Position numbers and translations under genes: made by a program. Shown here piece after piece: positions 7,882 through 16,170 of a DNA stretch of 44,866 bases. This stretch comes from JANJUB01 sp964586225 (GTDB lineage Bacteria > Armatimonadota > Fimbriimonadia > Fimbriimonadales > Fimbriimonadaceae). The DNA is taken from positions 1-44,866 of the forward strand of contig CAZPHD010000025.1 in NCBI GenBank assembly GCA_964586225.1, written 5' to 3'. Position 1 is the stretch's first letter. Each line of letters begins with the position of its first letter. The notes under the pieces are model-generated. The model was not told the DNA's origin and made no database searches. It saw only the letters and a program-made list of their open reading frames with translations.

Positions 7882-8415
7882 ATGCACACACTACTCACGG
7901 CCGCCCTGCTGGCCACCACGTTCGCCGGCTCCAGCCAAGAACCCATGATGCCGCCGCCACCCAAGGAGCTGAAAGCCCTCGGTTGGCTACTCGGCGACTA
8001 CACGTCCGACCTCAAGATGTTTGAGCCCGGCAAGGCCGAAGGCAGCCCGAGCCCCGGCACCGTAAAATCGACGATGTCGATGGGCGATATGTACATTGAA
8101 TCGCGCTTCACGGCCGACATGGGGGGCATGCCGATGACGGGCCTCCAACTCACCACCTACGACTCGGCCAAGCGCGAGTATGTGGCCTACTGGTTCGACA
8201 GCATGTCACCGGGCGTCCTCGAACTTCGGGGCCAGCTCAAAGGATCAGTGCTGACGCTGGTCAGCAAGCCGGCGGCGATCCCGGGCATGCCGGGTAAGCA
8301 CAGTTTTCGCGCGACCAGCGGGCTGAAGGGTGCTGGAAAGTATCTCTTCCGACTCGAGATGAACTCCGGCCAAGGCTTCTCGAAGATGATGGAAGGGATG
8401 AACACGAAGTCGTAA
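7882..8415 (+). CDS. Exported DUF1579-family protein
   Basis: A 177-residue protein with an N-terminal signal-like segment (MHTLLTAALLATTFAG) and the DUF1579 pattern: LGWLLGDYTSDLKMF near the start, a central TTYDSAKREYVAYWFDS, and alternating beta strands to the end. The family forms a small beta barrel of unknown function, often exported. A strong Shine-Dalgarno (GGGAGGAAA) precedes ATG 7882 by about 7 nt, which fixes the start. The gene converges with the monooxygenase-like gene at 8433. Confidence 0.8.
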   Translation: MHTLLTAALLATTFAGSSQEPMMPPPPKELKALGWLLGDYTSDLKMFEPGKAEGSPSPGTVKSTMSMGDMYIESRFTADMGGMPMTGLQLTTYDSAKREYVAYWFDSMSPGVLELRGQLKGSVLTLVSKPAAIPGMPGKHSFRATSGLKGAGKYLFRLEMNSGQGFSKMMEGMNTKS

Positions 8416-8432
8416 CGACCATCGATGTCGCG

Positions 8433-8720
8433 TCAATCGACAGAACGACCTCGCTCAGACGAAACCCACCGAGCTACTGACTCGAGGTTCGATTCGGCCA
8501 TCACCTGACTGACCCCACCCCTTTCATCCACCAAAGCGAGGTAGGTGGCTTCGTCGGCGTATCCCATGATCACGACGAGCTGACCTACCTCATTCTCAAA
8601 GCGGTAGAGGGCTTCGACTCCAGGTACCGCACGCAACTTGGCCCCGATCGCCTGAGATTTCGCGCGCCACTCGGCCCCTCGCCCCGGCAAGGCTTCCCAT
8701 TTCGATACCACGATGAACAT
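8433..8720 (-). CDS. Antibiotic biosynthesis monooxygenase-like (ABM) dimeric alpha/beta-barrel protein
   Basis: A 95-residue protein: MFIVVSKWEALPGRGAEW, a typical first strand and helix of the ABM/ferredoxin-like fold, followed by RAVPGVEALYRFENEVG and YADEATYLALVDE. These small proteins dimerise through a beta barrel and include heme-degrading, quinone-oxidising and purely structural members. The residues that would decide between these are not evident here, so only the fold is called. It is divergent from the YCII gene at 8756, with a 35-nt gap that must hold both promoters. Confidence 0.65.
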   Translation of the reverse strand: MFIVVSKWEALPGRGAEWRAKSQAIGAKLRAVPGVEALYRFENEVGQLVVIMGYADEATYLALVDERGGVSQVMAESNLESVARWVSSERGRSVD

Positions 8721-8755
8721 GGGGCTACGTTACCCGTGGAAGTAGAATTGGGGCG

Positions 8756-9082
8756 ATGCCCAAGTTCCTCGTCTCCATCCATCACCCGGACGACTACGAT
8801 CCGTCGATTGAGGACGCAACCATGACGCGGGCGATTGATGACCTTAATGACGCCATGGTGGCGGCGGACATCCGACGGTTCGTCGGCGGTTTGCATCCGG
8901 CTCGCGAGGCGAAGTCCATCGCTGTCAACGGCGAGGTGAGTGACGGCCCGTACCTCAAGACCTTTGAGCATGTTGGAGGCTTCTGGGTGCTGGAAGTTGG
9001 TTCGACGGATGAGGCGGTGGAGTGGGGTCGTCGGGCTGCCGCCGCCTGCCGAGTACCGGTTGAAGTCCGCCAGATTCATTGA
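8756..9082 (+). CDS. YCII/DGPF-domain protein
   Basis: A 108-residue dimeric alpha/beta-barrel protein of the YCII-related (DGPF) family. It has the usual N-terminal MPKFLVSIHHPDDY, a central FVGGLHPAREA, and SDGPYLKTFEHVGGFWVLEV in place of the classical DGPF-E-KE-GGF motif. Such proteins often occur beside ECF sigma factors; none adjoins here. The function is unknown, although members bind small aromatics. The last 7 nt overlap the 3' end of the convergent arsC-like gene (9076). Confidence 0.85.
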   Translation: MPKFLVSIHHPDDYDPSIEDATMTRAIDDLNDAMVAADIRRFVGGLHPAREAKSIAVNGEVSDGPYLKTFEHVGGFWVLEVGSTDEAVEWGRRAAAACRVPVEVRQIH

Positions 9083-9504
9083 TTGATGCGTCGGGCATCG
9101 GTGTTATCAAGCTCGCTCAACATGCGGCGAACTCGGCCCGCGATGTCGTCTCGAATCTCGCGGACGCGCTCAATGGGCTGACCGGCGGGGTCGTCGAGCC
9201 CCCAATCTTCGGTCAAGATGAACTTTGCCGGACAAGCTTCGACATCCACCCCGCAGCCCATGGAGATGATCCGGTCGGCTTCGTCCACCATCGCCTGGGT
9301 GAGGAGCTTGGGGGCATGGCCGTCCATCGAGATGCCGAGCTCGGCCATGGCGGTAACCGCCATGGGGTTGAGCTCCTTGCCGCCCATCGTGCCCGCCGAC
9401 TGCCCCACGACGTCGAGCCCCATCTCGGCGGCTATCGCATTGGTCAGGGCCTCGGCCATTTGCGACCGACCGGCGTTGTGCACACAGACGTAGAGGATGA
9501 TCAT
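9076..9504 (-). CDS. arsC: Arsenate reductase, LMW-phosphatase (thioredoxin-coupled) type
   Basis: A 142-residue protein with the low-molecular-weight phosphatase P-loop CVHNAGRS (Cys7 to Arg13), the redox pair region SMGCGVDVEACP (Cys84 and Cys91), and the acidic EDWGLDDPAGQ loop with the general-acid Asp. This Cys triad is diagnostic for the thioredoxin-dependent ArsC class, which reduces arsenate to arsenite in the cytosol. No ars regulator or efflux pump lies nearby, so it appears to be an orphan. The start ATG at 9504 follows directly into the P-loop strand, leaving no room for an extension. Confidence 0.9.
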   Translation of the reverse strand: MIILYVCVHNAGRSQMAEALTNAIAAEMGLDVVGQSAGTMGGKELNPMAVTAMAELGISMDGHAPKLLTQAMVDEADRIISMGCGVDVEACPAKFILTEDWGLDDPAGQPIERVREIRDDIAGRVRRMLSELDNTDARRINQ

Positions 9505-9634
9505 CGGCTTGGGTGGATTATGGTGGCTGCGCCGGACCTCTTGAGTTAAGATAAGGTTGCAGCGGTCTACGAGCTCTTCGCGCGGTACAAGACCCCCGCG
9601 CGCCTCGTTGGGAGAGTGGGTCTAAAATGAGCGC

Positions 9635-11218
9635 ATGCTCGCGTCTGCCGCTCTTCTCGCCCTCGCTCTCACCCAAGATCACGCCTCCGGCGGCACCCTC
9701 AAACTCGAACAAGCGGCCTACGACGTCCTCAGCTACGACATCTCGCTGAAGATCGACCCCGCGAAGAAGACCCTCAGCGGCACCACGATCATGGATGCCA
9801 AGACCGTCATCCCAACCGCGACGATCCTCCTTGACCTCGATGATCCCTACACGGTCAGCCGAGTGACCGACGGCACGAGCCCGCTGCGCTTCGACCGGAT
9901 CAAGGGCGCGATCCGCGTTTACTTCCCTGCTTCGAAGCAACCCGGCGACCCGATCCGCGTGTCGGTCAGCTACGCGGGCACTCCGCACGTCGCGAAGAAC
10001 GCCCCGTGGGATGGCGGCATCATGTGGGCCAAAACCCCGAGCGGCGCGGACTGGATTTCGGTCGCCCTCCAAGGCGCGGGCGCCGACCTCATCTTCCCCT
10101 GCAAGGACCACCCCTCTGATCGCCCCAACAAGGCCACCATGCGGCTGACCGTGCCCGAAAACCTAGCTGCCATTGGCCCCGGCAAGCTTGAAAAGACGAC
10201 GATCAACGGGGACAAGACAGCCACCTTCGACTGGCACATGCCGCTGCCGATCAACAACTACTCGCTCGTGTTCAATGCCGCGCCCTACGTGCTCGTTGAG
10301 GACTCCGCAAAGTCGGTCGGCGGCCAAACCGTGCCGATCCACTACTACGTGCTGCCCGAGAACAAGGACAAGGCACCCAAGCTGATCGAAGAGCAGAAGA
10401 AGTATCTCGCGTTCATGGAGAAGTATTGCGGGCCATTCCCGTTCCGCACGGTGAAGCTGGGAATCGTTGAAACGCCGCACCTGGGCATGGAGCACTCGAC
10501 CGCGATTGCTTATGGCAACCGTTATCGCTTTGCTCCGGATGGTTACGACTGGCTGTTGCTACACGAGTTCGGCCACGAGTGGTGGGCGAACTTGGTGTCG
10601 AACGCCGACTGGCGCGATATGTGGATTCACGAGGGGTTCCAGAGCTTCCTCGATACGTTTTACATCGAGCAGATTCGCGGGAAGGAGGCCTACTTCGCGG
10701 GGATGAAGGGGCGGCGGCAGCGGGTTCGAAACGCGGCACCGGTGGCGCCCCGAGCGGAGACCTCGAGCGAGGCTTACGGCGGCGACATTTACGACAAGGG
10801 CGCTTTGGTGCTGCATTCGCTGCGGTATCTGATCGGGGACGAGGCGTTCCTGCGGTCGGTGCGGCGCATGGCTTATCCCACGCCGGAATCGGAGAAGTGG
10901 ACGGATGGTCGGGCTTTGCGGTTGGTGACAACGGATGACTACCTGACGATCGCTTCGCGCGAGGCGGGACGTGATTTGAGTTGGTTCTTCGAGGTTTACG
11001 TGCGGCAGGCCGCGCTACCCGTGTTGAAGTCGACAGTGGCGGATGGGGTGTTGCGGTTGGAGTGGGAGACCCCGGAGGGGCTGCCCTTCCCGATGCCGGT
11101 GGATGTGGTGGTGGATGGCAAGACGATCCGAGTGCCGATGACGGAGGGAAAGGGGTCGGTGAGGTATTCGGGCGCGGAGCCGGTCGTCGACCCGAATGGT
11201 TGGGTGTTGCGAGGTTAG
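9635..11218 (+). CDS. M1-family (gluzincin) aminopeptidase, exported
   Basis: A 527-residue protein with a signal peptide (MLASAALLALALTQ). The zinc site is complete: HEFGHEWW with His310, Glu311 and His314, and the third ligand Glu333 in WIHEGFQSF, giving the HExxH-x18-E spacing of M1. An exopeptidase-type substrate motif GMEHST occurs about 27 residues before, in place of GAMEN. The N-terminal beta domain is the usual saddle. It is shorter than classic APN enzymes, so the C-terminal helical domain is reduced. It probably trims peptides outside the cytoplasm. The gene ends 8 nt before the left palindromic end of the RAYT element. Confidence 0.9.
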   Translation: MLASAALLALALTQDHASGGTLKLEQAAYDVLSYDISLKIDPAKKTLSGTTIMDAKTVIPTATILLDLDDPYTVSRVTDGTSPLRFDRIKGAIRVYFPASKQPGDPIRVSVSYAGTPHVAKNAPWDGGIMWAKTPSGADWISVALQGAGADLIFPCKDHPSDRPNKATMRLTVPENLAAIGPGKLEKTTINGDKTATFDWHMPLPINNYSLVFNAAPYVLVEDSAKSVGGQTVPIHYYVLPENKDKAPKLIEEQKKYLAFMEKYCGPFPFRTVKLGIVETPHLGMEHSTAIAYGNRYRFAPDGYDWLLLHEFGHEWWANLVSNADWRDMWIHEGFQSFLDTFYIEQIRGKEAYFAGMKGRRQRVRNAAPVAPRAETSSEAYGGDIYDKGALVLHSLRYLIGDEAFLRSVRRMAYPTPESEKWTDGRALRLVTTDDYLTIASREAGRDLSWFFEVYVRQAALPVLKSTVADGVLRLEWETPEGLPFPMPVDVVVDGKTIRVPMTEGKGSVRYSGAEPVVDPNGWVLRG

Positions 11219-11225
11219 GCCATTC

Positions 11226-11273
11226 CAGGCCCAACGGGCCGTGATGTCACAGCGCAGGGCAACGCCCTGGATC
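11226..11273. repeat. Left palindromic end of the RAYT element
   Basis: Two stacked hairpins: AGGCCC-AAC-GGGCC, then CAGGGC-AAC-GCCCTG, joined by GTGATGTCACAGCG. The whole stretch recurs inverted at 11798-11844 on the other side of the transposase gene, as expected for the paired REP sequences of a RAYT locus. Confidence 0.8.
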
Positions 11274-11295
11274 AACGGGCAACGCCACCGCGCCA

Positions 11296-11742
11296 TCAAT
11301 CCCACACGTATCGTTCGTCGTATTCGATGCCCTCATCCGCGAACATCTGCCGGAGTTCATCGGCAAAGCTCCGCCTGCGGTGGTGCTCCTCCTGACCCTG
11401 AATGTAGGCAACAACGCGATCCGTGTGACCCTGGCTCACCGAAAACGCTCCGTACCCGGCCTGCCACGAGAAGTTCACCGGCCCTTTCGTCTTCAGCCAC
11501 TTCGAGGTGCTCGACTTGGCCTTCTCCACGACTTGGGCAAGGGTCATCGTGCGCGACATTCGGAACAAGATGTGCACATGGTCTTCCACACCTCCGATCT
11601 GTAGCACCGGGCAATCGATGTTCCGGAACAAGCCACCCAGGTAGGGGAATAGCTCCTCGCGGATTTCTCTTGTCAGAAATGGCGTACGGTCCTTTGTGCT
11701 GAAGACGAGATGGATCAGGACATTCGCGAGCGATTGCGGCAT
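11296..11742 (-). mobile_element. REP-associated tyrosine transposase (RAYT, Y1/IS200-like)
   Basis: A 148-residue Y1 HUH transposase: an N-terminal LIHLVFSTKDRTPFL, the metal-binding HUH motif HVH (His55, His57) in GGVEDHVHILF, the FSWQAGYGAFSVS stretch, and the catalytic tyrosine in VAYIQGQEEHH (Tyr113). All catalytic residues are present, so the gene looks intact. These single-strand transposases cut and join at hairpin ends and are held to spread REP palindromes. The gene is bracketed by inverted double-hairpin repeats at 11226-11273 and 11798-11844. It sits between an M1 peptidase and an Lnt-like gene, both of which look undamaged. Confidence 0.9.
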
Positions 11743-11756
11743 ACGACCATTGTATC

Positions 11757-11773
11757 GCGCCCCTTCAGGGCGC
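11757..11773. repeat. Short hairpin beside the RAYT gene
   Basis: GCGCCC and GGGCGC form a perfect 6-bp stem around CTTCA, 14 nt from the start codon side of the transposase gene. It may be part of the RAYT upstream end or control its expression. Confidence 0.6.
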
Positions 11774-11797
11774 CCCCGGCGTAATCGTGTTCCATTT

Positions 11798-11844
11798 GTC
11801 CAGGGCGTTGCCCTTGGCTATGACATCGTAGGCCCTTCGGGCCT
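11798..11844. repeat. Right palindromic end of the RAYT element
   Basis: Read on the minus strand, this is AGGCCCGAAGGGCCT, then ACGATGTCAT, then AAGGGCAACGCCCTGG: the same order and spacing as the left end at 11226-11273, inverted. Both hairpins are kept although the loop bases differ. Confidence 0.8.
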
Positions 11845-11864
11845 CAAACGATCTGCAGAACCCA

Positions 11865-13235
11865 ATGCCCCGCGCGCCGCGTCCCAATCACATGCTGGCC
11901 CTGTGCGGCGCCTTGCTCTCCGGATTACTGATCGTGCTCGCACTCCCGCTTGGCGAGCAGAGCTACCTTGTCTGGATCGCCCTCGTGCCGCTCCTTCGAG
12001 GTTCGAAAGGAAAGGGCTTTCTCGTCGGCTTCGTGCTCAGCCTCGTCGCGATCTTCTTTGCCGCGTGGCTAGCGAAGACCGGCATCTTCTATGCGAACAA
12101 GAACTTCGAAGAGTCCGAGGGCTGGCTGTACACCGGGTTCGGGCTCTTCGGCTTTGCCTTCGCCCTCTCCGTCGCGTTCTGCGCCGATAAGAAGATAGGC
12201 ACCAAGCCTCTCTGGTGGCTGGCGGCGCTCGGCGTGTTGCTCGAGGCGTGCTTGCTGATCGAGCTACCGGCGCATCTGGCGCTGAGCCTGTACCGACACC
12301 CGATTGCCTTGCTGCTCGCCTCCGTGGGTAGCATCTGGCTCCTGTCCTTTCTCGTGTGGCTGGGCAATCTGTGGCTCGCGCAGTTGCCGATCAAGCGAGC
12401 GATGGGCTTCGGTGCCGCACTCATGGCGCTCACGCTGGTGTCGTCGTTCGTGACCTTGCCGGGATCGGGACCCAAGGTGCTCGTCGCCGCCCTGCAAACG
12501 GCCGAACTTGATGACCGTAGCTTGGAATCGAGCCAGCAAAAGATCGCCGAGCGGGGCCCGCTGCTGACCGTCTGGCCCGAGTTCGGCGGTATGGTCATGG
12601 CGGTCGGAGGTGATGCAACGGCGCTCTCCGATCTTGCGAAGACATCTTCCCCGTTTGCGACCTCATTCCGCGACGCGCACGAGCCGCTTCCCCACAATGT
12701 CGCGTCGGTCTTCTCAGAAGCGGGCGAAAGCCCGCGCTACCAAAAGCGCAAGCTCTTTGGCGGGGAGAAGAAGATGCATACGGCGGGCTCAACTCCCGTG
12801 GCCGCCAATCTCCGAGGTCACGGCGTCGGCCTGAACATCTGTTTCGACTCGTGCTTCCCGAGCATCATGCGCGAGACAGCCACCATCCCTGGAGTGAACC
12901 TGATTGCCTTGCCCACGATCGATCCGCCCTCGACGCACTACTTCGTAGCGGGCATCCATGCCGCGTTCACGCCCTTCCGAGCCGCGGAGACGGGCCTGAG
13001 CATCGTCCGCGCCGATGGCTACGCCTACAGCATGATCGTGAACAACTCGGGTGCGATCGTTGCCGAAGCAGGTGTGGGCGAGGAGATTCTGTTTGCCGAG
13101 GTGAGCGCATCCCCGCGCAGGGTTCCCGCTCGTTGGCTCGGCGATGTAGTGCTGTACGGTTGCGGCGTGCTGCTGGTTTGGGGGCTGGTGCGCGGTCGAA
13201 GGGCAGGCGGTGAGGTACCCAAGCTAGACTCCTGA
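11865..13235 (+). CDS. Apolipoprotein N-acyltransferase-like membrane nitrilase
   Basis: A 456-residue protein with about five or six N-terminal membrane helices, then a carbon-nitrogen hydrolase domain, then a last C-terminal helix. This is the Lnt order (the enzyme that N-acylates lipoproteins at the periplasmic face). The catalytic triad is visible: Glu239 in TVWPEFGG, Lys in RYQKRKLFGG near residue 296, and Cys326 in LNICFDSCFP. The nitrilase domain is somewhat short compared with E. coli Lnt (about 87 residues from Glu to Cys), so it may be a diverged paralogue. ATG 11865 is used; an internal Met nine codons later is also possible. Confidence 0.75.
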   Translation: MPRAPRPNHMLALCGALLSGLLIVLALPLGEQSYLVWIALVPLLRGSKGKGFLVGFVLSLVAIFFAAWLAKTGIFYANKNFEESEGWLYTGFGLFGFAFALSVAFCADKKIGTKPLWWLAALGVLLEACLLIELPAHLALSLYRHPIALLLASVGSIWLLSFLVWLGNLWLAQLPIKRAMGFGAALMALTLVSSFVTLPGSGPKVLVAALQTAELDDRSLESSQQKIAERGPLLTVWPEFGGMVMAVGGDATALSDLAKTSSPFATSFRDAHEPLPHNVASVFSEAGESPRYQKRKLFGGEKKMHTAGSTPVAANLRGHGVGLNICFDSCFPSIMRETATIPGVNLIALPTIDPPSTHYFVAGIHAAFTPFRAAETGLSIVRADGYAYSMIVNNSGAIVAEAGVGEEILFAEVSASPRRVPARWLGDVVLYGCGVLLVWGLVRGRRAGGEVPKLDS

Positions 13236-13236
13236 C

Positions 13237-13701
13237 ATGGACCTCGCGGATTGCGCTAGTTCAAACCCCGCTGATTCCGAACTGCTTATTGTGCAGGCGA
13301 ATCTCGTAGCCTACGCGAGGCAAGGTCGTGACCGGTTGACGCAAGCTGTACTGTCTGTCGCACCGTCGATCATCAAGGTCGACCGTGCCGAACTTGACGA
13401 GGCGCTCCTCTGCAGCGACATCCAGTGGATCATCGCTACCCTTGGGGTTGGGATTTGGATCCCTGGCTTCCCCGAAGCCTACAACCTTGGTGGCCTACGT
13501 TACGGCAAGGTGATTCTCTGGACCGATGAGACACCCGACGGACGACACATCCGTGACCAAGTGCTTGCCTTCTTCGTCCAACTTCAACTCCCCTTGCTCG
13601 AGGCGGGACGAGTCTATGAAGTGCCCCAAGGCTGGATGGGCGAAGTCGCGCAGGTGAGCGAGATCGCTGAGCGGACCGAGGCACCTGAACTTTATGGCGA
13701 G
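13237..13701 (+). pseudogene. Orphan GyrB/ParE TOPRIM domain with degenerate catalytic residues
   Basis: The first 150 residues align by eye to the TOPRIM core of GyrB/ParE: LADCASSNPADSELLIV, then RQGRDRLTQAV, LRYGKVILWTDETPDGRHIR and EAGRVYEVPQG, corresponding to SELYLVEGDSAGG, KQGRDR and LRYHKIIIMTDADVDGSHIR in gyrase. The catalytic Glu of VEGD is Gln (VQAN), and the DxD metal motif TDADVDG is TDETPDG, so nicking activity is unlikely. The ATPase and transducer domains are absent. No stop follows: the frame stays open to 14517 but is antisense to two real genes, so the true 3' end seems lost. It starts 1 nt after the Lnt-like gene. Confidence 0.6.
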
Positions 13702-14268
13702 CTACCTGAGCGGTTCTATCCGCTTCGTCACCAACCAGTTGTGCATGCCGATCTTGCCCACTCGCACAAATCCCGTCCGGTCAAAGAGCGACAACGTCGC
13801 ATTGAACAAGAACGACGCCGATGGCTTCCGCCCCGTCGTATCCGCTGGAAAGCTCTCGACCACCCCGCCGCCCTCCCGCGCGATCAACTCCAGAGCCCCG
13901 GCCAAAGCAACCTCAGCCACGCCGCGCTTGCGATAGTCCCGATCGACAAAGAAGCAGGTGATGCGCCAGTCTGGCTCGTCCGCGACGAACTCCTTGTAGC
14001 CCTTCTTGTAGTAGATCCGCGGGAGCTCATCGGGACGGCCATACTGGCACCAGCCCACCGCGTTGTCGCCGTCGTAGACCAGCGCAGCGCGCGCCCGACC
14101 TTCGCAGACCAGGCCGTGCTTGACTGCCTTGTTCTGCTCTTTACTGCCCGTGCCCTTCTGGTGGAAAGAGAGACACCAGCAGCCGCCCCAAACCCCGCTG
14201 TGCTTCTCCACCAAGCGGGCAAAGTCGTCCCAGGTGTCGAGGTTCAACGGCTTGACGGTCAGTTCCAT
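13702..14268 (-). CDS. GNAT-family N-acetyltransferase
   Basis: A 188-residue acetyl-CoA-dependent acyltransferase. After an N-terminal alpha region, the motif A strand and pyrophosphate loop read RITCFFVDRDYRKRGVAEVAL, where R-x-x-R-G-V-A stands for the usual Q-x-x-G-x-G/A loop, followed by a VVESFPADT strand and FLFNATLSLFDRTGF near the end. The unusual GGCWCLSFHQ segment near residue 30 occurs in a GNAT subgroup of unknown substrate. It is followed closely (4 nt) on the same strand by the VOC gene upstream at 14273-14731, suggesting one transcript. Confidence 0.8.
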   Translation of the reverse strand: MELTVKPLNLDTWDDFARLVEKHSGVWGGCWCLSFHQKGTGSKEQNKAVKHGLVCEGRARAALVYDGDNAVGWCQYGRPDELPRIYYKKGYKEFVADEPDWRITCFFVDRDYRKRGVAEVALAGALELIAREGGGVVESFPADTTGRKPSASFLFNATLSLFDRTGFVRVGKIGMHNWLVTKRIEPLR

Positions 14269-14272
14269 TGGG

Positions 14273-14731
14273 TTACCTGGCGTCCTCGTAAGCCTTCAAC
14301 AGCGTCGCCATGTCGATCTTCACCATCTCCATCATCGCGCCGAACATGGCCTGGGCTTGCGCAGGTGTGCCTGCCTTCATCTTGTCGCCGAACCACGCGG
14401 GTTGCACTTGCCAAACGACACCAAATCGGTCGGTCAGCCAGCCGCAGGCGTGGGTTTCGCCGCCATCTCCAAGTTTCTCCCAGTAGTGGTCAATCTCTTC
14501 TTGCGTGTCGCAGTTGATGGTGTAGCTGCTGGCCATCGTGAACGCGCACTCGGGGCCGCCGCTGATGGCGAGAAACTCGAAGCCGTTGAGCGTAAAGGTG
14601 CTGGCGAGGTGCTTCCCATCGGGCCACCGCTCTTCAAGCTTGAGCTCGGAATTGGGAAACACGGAGAGGTAGAAGGCGACCGCTTCTTCGGCACCTTGGT
14701 TGAACATCAGGCTGGGGGTAATGAACGGCAT
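14273..14731 (-). CDS. PhnB-like VOC superfamily protein
   Basis: A 152-residue protein of the 3-demethylubiquinone-methyltransferase-like/PhnB group of the vicinal oxygen chelate superfamily: ITPSLMFNQGAEEAVAFYLSV, the KHLASTFTLNGFEFLAISGG strand pair, the DTQEEIDHYWEKLGDGG helix, and CGWLTDRFGVVWQVQP near the end. Despite the family name these are not methyltransferases; the role is unknown. Met14731 is the only sensible start, since the first strand follows at once. It pairs with the GNAT gene downstream. Confidence 0.85.
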   Translation of the reverse strand: MPFITPSLMFNQGAEEAVAFYLSVFPNSELKLEERWPDGKHLASTFTLNGFEFLAISGGPECAFTMASSYTINCDTQEEIDHYWEKLGDGGETHACGWLTDRFGVVWQVQPAWFGDKMKAGTPAQAQAMFGAMMEMVKIDMATLLKAYEDAR

Positions 14732-14761
14732 TCGCGAAGGATACTGGAGTTGGGCTGCTCG

Positions 14762-15718
14762 TCAGGACCGTGCAGACTGGTCTTCGAATGCATCGACCAA
14801 GATGTCGCTCAGATTTGCCCCCGCCAAGAAGCACTTACGCTGCGCTGTCTTCACCAGCGCCGGATGACCACACAAGTACACGCGATAGCCCGTGAGGTCA
14901 TGATGGTCGGCAAGAGCCGCATCCAACGGCGAGCCGACCCGGTCGCGCGCATCGGTCACCTCGTCCGCACAAGGGACGTAACGCAACAATCCCAGCTCAG
15001 CCAGACGCGTCAACTCCTCGCGGAAGTACAAGCCGTCCGACGTCGCTGAGCCGTGATAGAGCGACAACCCCGCCGGGTGTCCGTGATGGAGAGCGTCCTG
15101 AATCACGCCCCAGAGCGGGGCCAAGCCGGTCCCCGAACCAATCAAGAGGATCGGCTTACCATCCCCACGACAGGTGCACTTCCCGAACGGACCCTCAACC
15201 CAATGCAGTTCACCGATAGGCATCGACAGCAACCGCGACGACATCGCACCATCCGGAATCAGCCGCACGTGGAACTCCACGTCAGGTCCCAGGATATCCG
15301 CAATGCTGTACGAGCGAACCAGATCGTCGTCCGTTCGCAGACGCAAGCACTGCCCACGCTTGCCCTCGAAATCCTCGACCTCAAATTTGACTCGAATCAC
15401 GCTGGGCGACAAGGGCTCGCGTGCGACGAGGCGGGCCGCCCGTGAAGGATAGGCTGCTTCACTGGGCATCGTGACCTCACCGATTCCCTCCGCCTTTGCC
15501 TGGCACGCCAAGAAGAAGCCGCGATCGACGAGCGTCTCGTCAAGGCTCTTGGTGCTCGGCCCCGGAGCTTCGCCCGGCTTTGTACAAACGAGGCACCGCT
15601 GGCAAGCGCCAGCTCGGCAACCGTGATCGAGCGACACCTTGTGCCTGAGAAGCGCGCTGAGGACGGTCTCGCCGTCCTCAGCCTCGATGGTCCTGCCTTC
15701 AAACAGGAACTGCGGCAT
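14762..15718 (-). CDS. 2Fe-2S ferredoxin / FAD / NAD(P)H oxidoreductase
   Basis: A 318-residue electron-transfer protein in the order ferredoxin, FAD domain, NAD domain, as in phenol or methane monooxygenase reductases. The plant-type [2Fe-2S] ligands are Cys34, Cys39, Cys42 and Cys72 (GCRAGACQRC ... LACQ). The FAD-binding motif is RSYSIAD (about residue 135) and the NAD motif LIGSGTGLAP (about 192). It starts 4 nt after the end of the truncated haemoglobin gene, so the two are almost certainly one operon. The pair would make a split equivalent of flavohaemoglobin: NADH to FAD to 2Fe-2S to haem. The role in NO or O2 chemistry is inferred. Confidence 0.85.
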   Translation of the reverse strand: MPQFLFEGRTIEAEDGETVLSALLRHKVSLDHGCRAGACQRCLVCTKPGEAPGPSTKSLDETLVDRGFFLACQAKAEGIGEVTMPSEAAYPSRAARLVAREPLSPSVIRVKFEVEDFEGKRGQCLRLRTDDDLVRSYSIADILGPDVEFHVRLIPDGAMSSRLLSMPIGELHWVEGPFGKCTCRGDGKPILLIGSGTGLAPLWGVIQDALHHGHPAGLSLYHGSATSDGLYFREELTRLAELGLLRYVPCADEVTDARDRVGSPLDAALADHHDLTGYRVYLCGHPALVKTAQRKCFLAGANLSDILVDAFEDQSARS

Positions 15719-15721
15719 CCC

Positions 15722-16109
15722 TTAGATGCGGCCCATGACCGCCCCACGCGTTGACTCGGCGATCGCGGCAACTTGCGCGATCAGTTCGTCGGCGACGCCC
15801 ATATCGGCAAGGGTCGCGCCGAGATTCTCGACGATCGCGTCGAAGTGGGAGTCGTCCATCCCCATCTTGAGCAAGTGGGCGTGGCCCTCTTTCATGTCGA
15901 GAACCCGTGTAGTTGGCGGGACCGCCAAACGCCATCGTGAGGAACGCCTTCTGCTTGGTGGCTTGGCGATCCATGTCGACGCCTTCAAAGAAGCGATTGA
16001 CCCGATCGTCGGCAAGGACGCGACGATAGAACTTATCGACCGCGGCGTTGACGGCGTCGGAGCCGCCGAGCTGTTCGAACAGCGACGCATTGCTTGTGTT
16101 CATGTCCAT
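15722..16109 (-). pseudogene. Truncated haemoglobin (group 1-like), one-base frameshift
   Basis: The two halves are in different frames: LFEQLGGSDAVNAAVDKFY through KAFLTMAFGGPANYTG, then LDMKEGHAHLLKMGM and DSHFDAIVENLGATL. Together they give a complete trHb of about 128 residues, with the FGG-YTG loop and the proximal His in HAHL. On the plus strand GAGAACCC at 15901-15907 has one A more than the expected GAGACCC; removing it restores the frame. This is either a sequencing error or very recent inactivation. The start is Met 16109 or 16103. Downstream after 4 nt comes the ferredoxin reductase; upstream lies a strong palindrome. Confidence 0.85.
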
Positions 16110-16170
16110 AGGAATATCCGCGCCCCCTTGAGTTCGCGTCCCCATGAGTCTGCTTGGGCTTGAACCTGAG

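Noticed and set aside
10413..11234. 273-residue minus-strand frame opposite the M1 peptidase
   Set aside because: Pro/Arg/Ser-rich shadow without domain; the M1 gene has all zinc ligands.
13760..14517. Open frame continuing from the TOPRIM fragment
   Set aside because: It is antisense to the GNAT and VOC genes, both with clear domains. Its product (arginine- and alanine-rich, no motifs) is a shadow.
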